A DNA stretch of 5,213 bases from Cohaesibacteraceae bacterium (GCA_016764535.1 JAESRR010000148.1:1-5213); one strand, 5' to 3'. Counted from the stretch's first letter, positions 1 to 5,129 are shown. Numbers and translations are program-made. Notes: a model not told the origin generated them from the letters alone.

Positions 1-1
1 C

Positions 2-286
2 TTACGCTATAGCACAGAAAATATTAACGGAACAGCACGCTATAATGCATTAAGTGGTGCCTTTGGAGCATTGGGTGGCGATCTTTCTGCCTTAAATTCA
101 AACCCTGCAGGATCAGCCGTTTTCTTGCAGAGTACAGCAGTAAGCACTTTTTCGGTATTTAATCAAGAAAGTAAGAGCTTGTATTTTAGCAATTTAACCG
201 AAACTTCCGGTGGCAATTTTAACCTCAATCAAGCGGGTGCCGTATTCGTATTTAATACCAATCCTGAAAATTCAGCAATCAATAAA
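2..286 (+). CDS. OmpP1/FadL-type outer-membrane protein, N-terminal fragment (Bacteroidota)
   Basis: The frame is open from the left edge with no start in the window, so the gene is cut at its 5' end. The translation carries the N-terminal signature of Bacteroidota OmpP1/FadL-like outer-membrane transport proteins (often annotated hemin receptor or hypothetical): L-R-Y-S-x-E-N, then G-T-A-R-Y-N-A-L-S-G-A-F-G-A-L-G-G-D-L-S, then N-P-A-G-S-A-V-F. In that family this stretch lies just after the signal peptide and forms the periplasmic plug and first strands of the beta-barrel. The rest (S/T/N-rich, F-N-x-N-Q-A-G, V-F-N-T-N, N-K-F-T) also fits a flavobacterial barrel. Base composition is visibly more AT-rich than downstream. 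The family resemblance stops at about N-K-F-T, and the same frame continues as a phage tape measure protein. It is about 95 codons of a protein usually around 400-550 residues long. The family call is from memory of its conserved N-terminus. Confidence 0.8.
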
Positions 287-300
287 TTCACCGCAGCCAA
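281..300. other. Probable chimeric junction between unrelated sequences
   Basis: Left of here the translation is flavobacterial OmpP1/FadL and AT-rich. Right of here it is a phage tape measure protein (A-N-P-E-L-T-G-N-I-V-K) with more balanced composition. No known protein family combines the two. The frame happens to stay open, which hides the join. The exact breakpoint cannot be fixed from the sequence; the last residues that look like the barrel protein are N-K-F-T (281-292) and the first that look like a tape measure are A-N-P-E-L (about 296-310). An assembly or ligation artefact is the simplest reading; a real insertion is less likely. Confidence 0.7.
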
Positions 301-1501
301 CCCGGAATTAACCGGCAATATCGTCAAGGCTGTTGCAGCTTTCCTGGCATTGTCTGTGGCGTCCAGAGTTCTTTCTTTTGTTTGGGCGATGACCGGTCGC
401 AATCTGTTTTTGATCCTCAAGGGGATTTCGAAACTTAAAAAACTGACGCCATTATTCGCCACGATAGGCAAAGCAGGAGGACAATTATTCAAGGGTCTCG
501 GCTTTGGTTTACTGGCATTAAGAACTGTCGTATTCACCGTGTTCGCCGGAATTGCCGCAGCCAGTGCGCCGGTCTGGATCGTATTTGGGTTGATTGCCGC
601 CGCTGCTCTTGCAATCTGGAAATATTGGGAACCGCTGGAAGCATTTTTCACCGGTTTTTTTCGCGGCCTGTCTGAACTTGGAACCACCGTTGCCGATACG
701 ATCAAAAATGCATGGACCAGCGCCATTGAGAAAGGTGCCGATTTTGCCGGTGGGGTTGCCAGCCTGTTTGGCGCAGATACCGAGGCAGCAAAGGCCGCCT
801 TTAAAGAGATGTTTGATTTCAGTGGTGTTCTGGCAGGTCTGGATTATGTCGCGGCTGGTGTATCTGCGTTTTTTAAAGACCTTTTAAAGCCGGTTAAATT
901 GTCAGATGCACAGCGCGCCCAAACCGAAGCATTTGGCGAACGCCTTGGACAAATGATAGGCGACGCCATTCTGAGAATACCAGCTGTATTGATGGCGTCC
1001 GTTTCCAAATTTGCAGAAATTGGTGCTGCTTGGGGCGGTGCGATTTCAACGGCGTTTCAGGCCGAATGGCAAAAATTTGTTGCCTGGATTGAAGCGCAGA
1101 TCATTGCCATTAAACAATTCTTTTCCTTCGACATTAAAATCAACTGGCCGGAACCTCCCGAGTGGATTTCCCGTCTTGGAAACATGATGGGGTTCAGCGC
1201 GCCCGATGAACCACAAACACAATCTGTTCAAGGGGTGACAACTGCCCGGCCATACGAGCCGGTTCCTGTTGCCACACAAAGCACCGTCGATAAAAGCGCG
1301 ATGGATGTTCTGTCCAATATATCTTCATGGTTTGGCGGCAATAAAAACAAGCCAGAGCCGCAAACAATAGACAATTCAAAGCACATTAAACAAAGCAATG
1401 TTTTCCATGTGAAAGTTTTGGGTGGTCCTGCAAGCGCCGGGAATGCCGCACTTTCTTCAATCAAATCAGCCAACGACGCTTCCTTGAGGGATATTGATTA
1501 G
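287..1501 (+). CDS. Phage tail tape measure protein, C-terminal part (P2 gpT-like)
   Basis: This is the C-terminal portion of a tail tape measure protein, which sets tail length and is threaded through the tail tube before DNA ejection. The segment opens with A-N-P-E-L-T-G-N-I-V-K followed by an Ala/Leu-rich hydrophobic helix (about 320-395), as in the conserved end of the phage-tail-minor domain. A second long hydrophobic stretch (about 500-620) ends in A-I-W-K-Y-W-E-P-L-E-A-F-F, a very common tape-measure motif. The remainder is amphipathic and Ala-rich, then Pro/Gln-rich (about 1195-1290), with an N-N-S/D-N-S-type polar tail before the stop. About 400 codons remain, against about 815 residues for P2 gpT, so roughly half is missing because of the join at about 281-300. 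The TAG at 1499-1501 is one base before the gpU start, as expected for a tail operon. Any start codon called upstream (for example TTG at 71) belongs to the foreign fragment and is not real. Confidence 0.85.
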   Translation, partial: FTAANPELTGNIVKAVAAFLALSVASRVLSFVWAMTGRNLFLILKGISKLKKLTPLFATIGKAGGQLFKGLGFGLLALRTVVFTVFAGIAAASAPVWIVFGLIAAAALAIWKYWEPLEAFFTGFFRGLSELGTTVADTIKNAWTSAIEKGADFAGGVASLFGADTEAAKAAFKEMFDFSGVLAGLDYVAAGVSAFFKDLLKPVKLSDAQRAQTEAFGERLGQMIGDAILRIPAVLMASVSKFAEIGAAWGGAISTAFQAEWQKFVAWIEAQIIAIKQFFSFDIKINWPEPPEWISRLGNMMGFSAPDEPQTQSVQGVTTARPYEPVPVATQSTVDKSAMDVLSNISSWFGGNKNKPEPQTIDNSKHIKQSNVFHVKVLGGPASAGNAALSSIKSANDASLRDID

Positions 1502-1502
1502 T

Positions 1503-1994
1503 ATGTCGACTCTTATGGTTTTGGGTGTGCATCGGTTCAGTGTTGATGCATTGAATTATCAAAAACTCACCGCAATATCTGAAGCACGCTGGAAAGAAAA
1601 TTTCACTGCTAATGGTGGTCATATTGATGTTTTCCTTGGCGCGGCTCCGCACAAGACAACCGTCAGGGGCGTTCTCTATCCCATGGCGTTTGGTGGCTAT
1701 GGCGAAGCTTCCGCAATTAGCACCAGCGTTGACGCTGGAAAGCCGTTGCCGATGTTTACAATGACAGGCAACAATTTCGGCCTCGTCAAACTCCATTCAT
1801 TCAATCTGGTGGATGAGAAAACCGGCCCCAACGGCATCATCACCGAAGCAAGTTTTGACCTCACAGTCTCAGCCTATTCCGGCACCAATAATCTAAACCC
1901 GCTTATGTCTTCGGTGGGTGGTGCGATCAATACGGCTGTTGGTGCAATCAATACAGTTGTTGGTGCCGTAAATACGGTCAGGAGCCTGTTTTAA
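1503..1994 (+). CDS. U: Phage tail protein gpU (P2 U-like)
   Basis: This is a gpU-family tail protein of 163 residues, close to the 159 or so of P2 gpU. In P2-like phages it acts at the head-proximal end of the tail tube, completing the tail so that it can join the head. Typical family features are the N-terminal M-x-x-L-G-x-x-x-F-S-V-x-x-L-N-Y-Q, then R-W-x-E-N, the G-x-x-P-H-K-T-T-V-R-G-V-L-Y-P region, P-x-F-T-x-T-G and the central L-x-x-F-N-L-V-D-E. I chose ATG 1503 because a GAGGG motif (1486-1490) lies upstream and it follows the tape measure stop directly; TTG at 1494 would put the same motif too close. The last 21 residues before S-L-F are a three-copy heptad (G-A-I-N-T-x-V), described separately. 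The stop (1992-1994) overlaps the gpX start by one base, suggesting translational coupling. Confidence 0.88.
   Translation: MSTLMVLGVHRFSVDALNYQKLTAISEARWKENFTANGGHIDVFLGAAPHKTTVRGVLYPMAFGGYGEASAISTSVDAGKPLPMFTMTGNNFGLVKLHSFNLVDEKTGPNGIITEASFDLTVSAYSGTNNLNPLMSSVGGAINTAVGAINTVVGAVNTVRSLF
1920..1982 (+). repeat. Three tandem 21-bp repeats encoding heptads at the gpU C-terminus
   Basis: Three consecutive imperfect 21-bp units (1920-1940, 1941-1961, 1962-1982) encode G-A-I-N-T-A-V, G-A-I-N-T-V-V and G-A-V-N-T-V-R in frame with gpU. The core ATCAATAC is exact in the first two units and degraded in the third. A seven-residue period with hydrophobic positions spaced 3/4 would suit a short amphipathic helix or small coiled coil. 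The unit length is a multiple of three, so copy-number change would not break the frame. Confidence 0.85.
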
Positions 1995-2203
1995 TGTCTA
2001 AAACACACATTGCTTCAGATGGTGAAATGGTCGATTTGCTGGCCTTTGAATATTACGGGACAGAAGCCGGAAATATTGCAATCTGGGAAGCAAATCCCGG
2101 TCTTGCAGATCAGGAACAACTGAATGCCGGGCAGGAAATCATTATTCCTGATTGGTCACCACCAGCAAAACCGGCTCCAATTGGTGGCGTCCGGGGCCAA
2201 TGA
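1994..2203 (+). CDS. X: Phage tail protein gpX (P2 X-like, LysM-type)
   Basis: This 69-residue protein matches the small gpX tail family (P2 gpX is 67 residues). It has the LysM-like layout: A-S-D-G-E-M-V-D-L-L-A-F-E-Y-Y-G near the start (the usual G-D-T-x-D-x-x-x-x-x-x-Y-G), then A-x-W-E-A-N-P-G-L-A, then L-x-A-G-Q-E-I-I-I-P-D near the end. LysM-type folds in tail proteins are thought to sit near the baseplate or hub, possibly contacting peptidoglycan or the hub protein. The ATG at 1994-1996 shares one base with the gpU stop (TAATG arrangement). Its own stop TGA (2201-2203) overlaps the gpD start in an ATGA arrangement, so U, X and D are likely translated as a coupled set. The Pro/Gly-rich end (P-A-K-P-A-P-I-G-G) is typical of the family. 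Confidence 0.9.
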   Translation: MSKTHIASDGEMVDLLAFEYYGTEAGNIAIWEANPGLADQEQLNAGQEIIIPDWSPPAKPAPIGGVRGQ

Positions 2204-3186
2204 AGGCATTTTGCAAACTAACATTTGATGGCTCGCCTTCCGAGCTGGTGACAAACCATCTCCTGAGTGTTGCCATTACCCTCAATTCTGGCGGTGAACC
2301 AGATAAACTCTCAATCAAATTGACCGATCCACAAGCTGATCTTCCTAGGCCACGTGGCAAGGCGAAAGTGTTGGTTACACTTGGATATAGCGAGAACAAT
2401 AAGCGGCAATTTGGTCCATTTATGGTTGACGATTACGGTAGCGGTAAAGAGGAAGAAGAGAGCGACGTTTTGGAATTCACTGCAACCAGTGTTGATTTCA
2501 ATTCAAAGGCCAAGGGCCGCTCAACAATGACACATAAGAATACAACTCTGGGCGACATCTTAAAAAAAGAAGCAGCGAATTCAGATTTCATTTTGGAAGT
2601 CTCCGCCGAACTCGCTGCATTCCCGTATGAACATTTTGTCCGGGGCGAGAAATCCCTGATCCAAATGGTTGGGGAACTCGCCGGTGTCCATGATGCGATT
2701 GAAAAATATGTCGGCAACAAAATCATATTCATGACCCGCGCGGGTGGGGTCGATATCAAGGGCAAGCCGATCACCCATAGTCTTGGTCGTTCAGAGCTAA
2801 AGGCATGGGGTTTTAAACGCAATTATCGATCAGAATACAAAGGCGTTAAAGCGGCCTATCAGGATAAGAAAAAGGGCAAACGCGTCGTTGTTAAAGAGCA
2901 ACTCGACAAGGGCGATGCCTGGTATGAACATCGTAAACTGTTTCCAACCAAAAAACTGGCGCAAACAGCTGCAAAGAGCAAGACAAAGCAACTTAAACGC
3001 AAGCAAAAAAGTCTGAATATAACAACCAAAATAGGTGACGTGGATATTCTTGAGCAAGCTGACTTGACGTTTTCCGAAGTGTCACCTGATGTTGACGGAG
3101 TTTGGTCCGTCACAACGGTCAATCATGATTATGATGCGGGAGAAGAAGCGTTTCAAACAAGCGCAACGCTTGAGCCAAAGGAGTGA
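2200..3186 (+). CDS. D: Phage tail hub / late control protein gpD (P2 D-like)
   Basis: The 328-residue product resembles gpD of P2-like phages, the tail hub that sits between the tube and the spike and is homologous in fold to T4 gp27 and the VgrG N-terminal region. Recognisable stretches are the N-terminal S-V-x-x-T-x-x-x-G-x-x-x-D-x-L-S-I-x-L-x-D; the domain around E-F-T-A-T-S-V-D-F followed by T-T-L-G-D-I-L (about residues 96-124); G-E-K-S-L-I-Q-M-V-G-E-L-A (about 155-167), equivalent to the E-S-D-L-x-F-L-x-R-L-A element; and the C-terminal domain with Y-E-H-R-K-L-F-P-T-K-K-L-A-Q-x-A-A-K-S-K and V-D-G-V-W-S-V-T-T-V-N-H-x-Y-D. ATG 2200 overlaps the gpX stop and gives the expected N-terminus; TTG at 2152 would add 16 residues unlike the family. 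It is somewhat shorter than P2 gpD (about 387). It is the last gene of the plus-strand tail cluster in the window. Confidence 0.9.
   Translation: MKAFCKLTFDGSPSELVTNHLLSVAITLNSGGEPDKLSIKLTDPQADLPRPRGKAKVLVTLGYSENNKRQFGPFMVDDYGSGKEEEESDVLEFTATSVDFNSKAKGRSTMTHKNTTLGDILKKEAANSDFILEVSAELAAFPYEHFVRGEKSLIQMVGELAGVHDAIEKYVGNKIIFMTRAGGVDIKGKPITHSLGRSELKAWGFKRNYRSEYKGVKAAYQDKKKGKRVVVKEQLDKGDAWYEHRKLFPTKKLAQTAAKSKTKQLKRKQKSLNITTKIGDVDILEQADLTFSEVSPDVDGVWSVTTVNHDYDAGEEAFQTSATLEPKE
3158..3172 (-). terminator. Hairpin at the gpD 3' end, possible weak terminator for the convergent gene
   Basis: CAAGCG (3158-3163) and CGCTTG (3167-3172) form a perfect 6-bp stem with a 3-nt loop inside the end of gpD. Read on the minus strand it lies 18 nt past the stop of the membrane-protein gene and is followed by TTTG, a poor U-tract. 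On the plus strand no T-run follows. The two convergent genes are separated by only 4 bases (3187-3190), so any terminator must lie inside a coding region. This is a weak call. Confidence 0.25.
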
Positions 3187-3190
3187 CAAA

Positions 3191-3865
3191 TCAGGGGGGT
3201 GGCCATGCGCCGAGGAGTTGAAGGGCAAAGCCTACCAAGATAAGAAATACACCGGTACGCACCAAATAATGCCTAAACTCTGAATGTTCAATTTTTGCCT
3301 GCTCATTATGAACTTTGGATGCATCTATTTTTGGTAGTTCAGTGTTTTTGATGTGCTCCAAATCTTGATCAATTCGCGACCCATAATTCCAAGGGGAATT
3401 GAGATTTGAACCAAATGAAATTTTTTTCAATGGAATGCTCTGGAAGTCAATTCTACTGAGATCAAAGCGCGTCAGATCCACTTTTTTCAATTTTTTTGGA
3501 TTGATAAAAATTGGAATTGCCATGTCTCCGCTAAATGACAACGATTTGAAGATTTTGCTTAAACCGCGATTGAACTCATTAGATTTTTTGGTTTTTAGAA
3601 ACTCTTTATGCTCAATTTCTTTTTCCCACGACAACTTCGATTCGTTCAATAACCTGTTGGAATGATCAATTTTCGAACCACGCCATAATTCCCATCCGAG
3701 GAATGAAAATCCAACCAGATCAAACCCAACACCCACAAATGATGACCATTTGTGGGTCATTGGCCAACAGCATTGAGAATACCAATCTGTCACCTGTGTA
3801 TATCGAGTGAGAAAAACCCAAGCTACAACTGCAAGGGCCCCGTATATAAAGTGACGAACTTTCAA
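3191..3865 (-). CDS. Hypothetical three-helix membrane protein with pentapeptide-like stretch
   Basis: I do not recognise a named family. The 224-residue product has a hydrophobic N-terminal helix (about residues 6-20), a second (about 42-60, S-F-V-G-V-G-F-D-L-V-G-F-S-F-L-G-W-E-L), a soluble middle of about 140 residues, and a C-terminal helix (about 203-220) with the motif G-F-A-L-Q-L-L-G-A-W-P. That helix pattern, especially G-F-x-x-Q-x-x-G, recalls many small uncharacterised membrane proteins of proteobacteria. The middle begins with a charged, probably helical segment (about 64-95). Residues 129-153 run V-D-L-T-R / F-D-L-S-R / I-D-F-Q-S / I-P-L-K-K / I-S-F-G-S, a five-residue period with L/F at the centre, as in pentapeptide-repeat proteins but short. 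The only upstream start is TTG at 3865 after a G-run (GGGGG, 3873-3877); no ATG lies in frame before the stop at 3905-3907. The gene is AT-rich against its neighbours and convergent to gpD, suggesting a later-acquired accessory gene. Confidence 0.65.
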   Translation of the reverse strand: MKVRHFIYGALAVVAWVFLTRYTQVTDWYSQCCWPMTHKWSSFVGVGFDLVGFSFLGWELWRGSKIDHSNRLLNESKLSWEKEIEHKEFLKTKKSNEFNRGLSKIFKSLSFSGDMAIPIFINPKKLKKVDLTRFDLSRIDFQSIPLKKISFGSNLNSPWNYGSRIDQDLEHIKNTELPKIDASKVHNEQAKIEHSEFRHYLVRTGVFLILVGFALQLLGAWPPP

Positions 3866-3879
3866 AACCCAACCCCCGT

Positions 3880-3908
3880 ATTTGAGGCAGGGAGCCTGAG
3901 CGCATCAA
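3880..3908 (-). promoter_or_regulatory. Possible sigma-70-type promoter for the membrane-protein gene
   Basis: On the minus strand, TTGATG (3908-3903) and TCAAAT (3885-3880) are separated by 17 bases. Each matches the consensus hexamer at 4 of 6 positions, and the second lies just upstream of the TTG start at 3865. The -35-like element falls in the loop of a dyad (3897-3914), which would suit control by a bound protein. Matches of this quality occur by chance, so this is only a candidate. Confidence 0.2.
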
Positions 3909-3970
3909 CGCTCAAACACCGGGTTAGTCGCCAAACCAGACCCGGCCAATGTAAACTCGCGTAACATTGT

Positions 3971-4015
3971 CCCCGCCGCTGATACATACACACCTTCAAG
4001 TGATATGTAGCGGGG
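3971..4015 (+). promoter_or_regulatory. Long compound hairpin upstream of com
   Basis: CCCCGC (3971-3976) pairs with GCGGGG (4010-4015). Inside, TACATA (3983-3988) pairs with TATGTA (4004-4009) and CAC (3989-3991) with GTG (4000-4002), leaving an 8-nt loop. There is a 6-nt bulge on the left (3977-3982) and a single-base bulge on the right (4003). This gives 15 base pairs in one arm, the strongest fold in the gap. On the plus strand it ends 12 bases before the AGG ribosome-binding site of com and is followed by CGTTTATG, which is not a good U-tract for termination. It may be an mRNA leader structure, an operator or a processing site. Confidence 0.5.
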
Positions 4016-4036
4016 CGTTTATGCAATAGGTTGAAT

Positions 4037-4201
4037 GTGGAGTCTATACGTTGTTCAAATTGCTCCAAATTACTTTTTAAGAGCGATTTAAAGGCCAATA
4101 AAGGCCGATTGGAAATCAAATGTTCACGATGCGGAACATTTAACGATTTAAGGCCAAAAGAGCCTGATCATGAATGCCTTGAGCATCTACTCAGAAAATA
4201 A
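4037..4201 (+). CDS. com: Com-like zinc-finger translational activator (phage Mu Com family)
   Basis: This 54-residue protein closely resembles phage Mu Com (about 62 residues), a zinc-binding RNA-binding protein that melts an inhibitory stem in the mRNA of the neighbouring modification gene and so turns on its translation. The N-terminus M-E-S-I-R-C-S-N-C-S-K-L-L-F-K-S-D parallels Mu M-K-S-I-R-C-K-N-C-N-K-L-L-F-K-A-D. The second half has L-E-I-K-C-S-R-C, parallel to Mu I-E-I-R-C-P-R-C. The four presumed zinc ligands are C6, C9, C29 and C32. The start is GTG at 4037, with AGG (4028-4030) six bases upstream; ATG at 4035 is in another frame and stops after 18 codons. The last 32 bases overlap the methyltransferase reading frame, reproducing the com-mom layout of Mu. 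Because the gene is short and starts with GTG, automated calling could easily miss it. Confidence 0.85.
   Translation: MESIRCSNCSKLLFKSDLKANKGRLEIKCSRCGTFNDLRPKEPDHECLEHLLRK
4084..4157 (+). repeat. Imperfect direct repeat within com
   Basis: CGATTTAAAGGCCAA (4084-4098) recurs as CGATTTAAGGCCAA (4144-4157), differing only by one missing A, with starts 60 bases apart. The second copy lies just before the methyltransferase start. It encodes S-D-L-K-A-N in one place and N-D-L-R-P-K in the other, each shortly after a CxxC pair, so it may reflect the internal two-fold similarity of the zinc finger or a repeated RNA element. Confidence 0.55.
4150..4180 (+). promoter_or_regulatory. Possible inhibitory RNA hairpins at the methyltransferase start
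   Basis: Two mutually exclusive folds surround the ATG at 4170. AGGC (4151-4154) can pair with GCCT (4162-4165), with the AAAGAG ribosome-binding-like stretch (4157-4162) mostly in the loop. Alternatively AAGGC (4150-4154) pairs with GCCTT (4176-4180), extendable by weak G-U/A-U pairs, placing both the ribosome-binding stretch and the ATG in the loop. In Mu, Com acts on a stem at the mom start, so this is the expected location for a Com target. The stems are short and could be chance. Confidence 0.35.
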
Positions 4202-5129
4202 CAAAAATATGTCGGCAGGAGCACTATACGATAGCTTCATTTATCCGCCATTTTCCTTGTTCGATGCACGCGCAGGATGGTGGCAAGCGAGAAAAAAGCA
4301 ATGGATCAAATTGGGCATTGATAGCGGTGAAGGCCGCAAGGACCATCTGATGAGTGGTTATGCAAATGCTCTGACAACATGGAAACGGGTAAAAAACTCA
4401 CCAACACCACAAGTTGATGCATGTTTTAGCAAATCCATTTTCGATCCGGTTTTAACGGAACTCATGTATGCGTGGTTTTCACCCGTTGGCGGTAAAACCC
4501 TTGATCCTTTTGCAGGTGGCTCTGTTCGCGGCGTCGTTGCCGCGTTGATGGATCGCAAGTATACCGGTGTTGATATTAGTACAACACAGATTGATGCAAA
4601 TGAGCTTCAGGCAAGCCGGTTTAAATTCAAACACAAACCAAAATGGAAAGAAGGTGACGCGGCCAGACTTCACAAAGCCGGTATTCGTGGAAAATATGAT
4701 TTCATATTCACTTGTCCACCCTATGGCGATCTTGAGCGTTACTCCGATCACCCGGACGATATCAGCAACATGCCGTATGAAGTTTTCCTTGGCGCGTTCC
4801 GTCAGTCTGTCATAGATGCAGCGCGTTTTCTAAATGACGATTGTTTTGCCTGTTTTGTTGTTGGTGATTTCAGGGACAAGAACGGCACCAATAGAGGATT
4901 TGTTGCAGATACTATTCAGGCAGGTCGTGATGCTGGCTTGAATTTCTACAATGATGCGATTCTTCTCACACAGGCAGCATCCTTGCCATTGCGTGCCAGA
5001 GGTCCGTTTGAAGGCTCCCGCAAACTTGGAAAGACCCACCAGAACGTCCTTGTGTTTTGCAAGGGTGATCCAAAGGAAGCAACGCGCAAAGCCGGTGAAG
5101 TCAGGCCGTATAGTTTCCCCAAAAACTAG
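4170..5129 (+). CDS. Phage DNA amino-methyltransferase linked to com
   Basis: This 319-residue SAM-dependent DNA methyltransferase presumably methylates an exocyclic amino group (N6-adenine or N4-cytosine). The SAM-binding motif I is L-D-P-F-A-G-G-S-V-R-G (about 111-121), followed by Y-T-G-V-D-I (131-136), whose D is the likely acidic ribose ligand, and E-G-D (161-163). The catalytic motif IV is T-C-P-P-Y (181-185), so motif I precedes motif IV; the first position, usually D, N or S, is Cys. Y-S-D-H-P-D-D-I-S and F-V-V-G-D-F-R-D-K follow, and K-L-G-K-T-H-Q-N-V-L-V-F-C-K-G-D closes the domain. I recall the same pattern, including L-Y-D-x-F-x-x-P-P-F-S near the N-terminus, in other prophage methyltransferases beside com. 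The start at ATG 4170 has AAAGAG upstream and lies inside com. ATG 4209 (residue 14), 7 bases after the com stop but without a clear ribosome-binding site, is an alternative. Target sequence and modified base cannot be read from the sequence. Its likely role is protecting phage DNA from host restriction. Confidence 0.85.
   Translation: MNALSIYSENNKNMSAGALYDSFIYPPFSLFDARAGWWQARKKQWIKLGIDSGEGRKDHLMSGYANALTTWKRVKNSPTPQVDACFSKSIFDPVLTELMYAWFSPVGGKTLDPFAGGSVRGVVAALMDRKYTGVDISTTQIDANELQASRFKFKHKPKWKEGDAARLHKAGIRGKYDFIFTCPPYGDLERYSDHPDDISNMPYEVFLGAFRQSVIDAARFLNDDCFACFVVGDFRDKNGTNRGFVADTIQAGRDAGLNFYNDAILLTQAASLPLRARGPFEGSRKLGKTHQNVLVFCKGDPKEATRKAGEVRPYSFPKN

Larger units (their letters stand above)
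3866..4036. promoter_or_regulatory. Divergent intergenic control region with four consecutive inverted repeats
   Basis: This 171-bp gap lies between the start of the minus-strand membrane-protein gene and the start of com, so it should hold the promoters of both. I see no protein gene or tRNA in it. Four inverted repeats lie end to end: TGAGCG/CGCTCA (3897-3902, 3909-3914); CCGGGT/ACCCGG (3919-3924, 3940-3945); CAATGT/ACATTG (3947-3952, 3964-3969); and a long compound hairpin (3971-4015). Spacing between units is only 1-4 bases. They could be operators for phage regulators or a structured leader RNA. No convincing -35/-10 pair for com is visible on the plus strand, so its transcription may need an activator or read-through, as Mu mom needs the C protein. 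Confidence 0.55.

Noticed and set aside
229..726. Minus-strand frames opposite the tape measure and tail genes
   Set aside because: They are shadows of well-recognised plus-strand genes, with no family signature or ribosome-binding site.
71..1501. A single 476-residue protein starting at TTG 71
   Set aside because: The frame is open to the window edge upstream of 71 and the sequence changes from an outer-membrane family to a tape measure protein at about 281-300, so it is two partial genes joined.
1494..1502. TTG 1494 as the gpU start
   Set aside because: It would sit 3 bases after the GAGGG motif; ATG 1503 has workable spacing and gives the family's usual N-terminus.
2152..2199. TTG 2152 as the gpD start
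   Set aside because: The extra 16 residues do not resemble gpD, and ATG 2200 overlaps the gpX stop in the usual ATGA arrangement.
3866..4036. tRNA or CRISPR repeats in the hairpin-rich gap
   Set aside because: No cloverleaf with a T-loop or anticodon arm can be built, and the dyads differ from each other, so it is not a repeat-spacer array.
4035..4091. ATG 4035 as a leader peptide or com start
   Set aside because: It is out of frame with com and stops after 18 codons; GTG 4037 with AGG six bases upstream gives the Com signature directly.
4166..4171. TGATCA (GATC) next to the methyltransferase ATG as a Dam-type switch like that at Mu mom
   Set aside because: A single GATC is expected by chance, and none lies in the upstream gap where the promoter should be.
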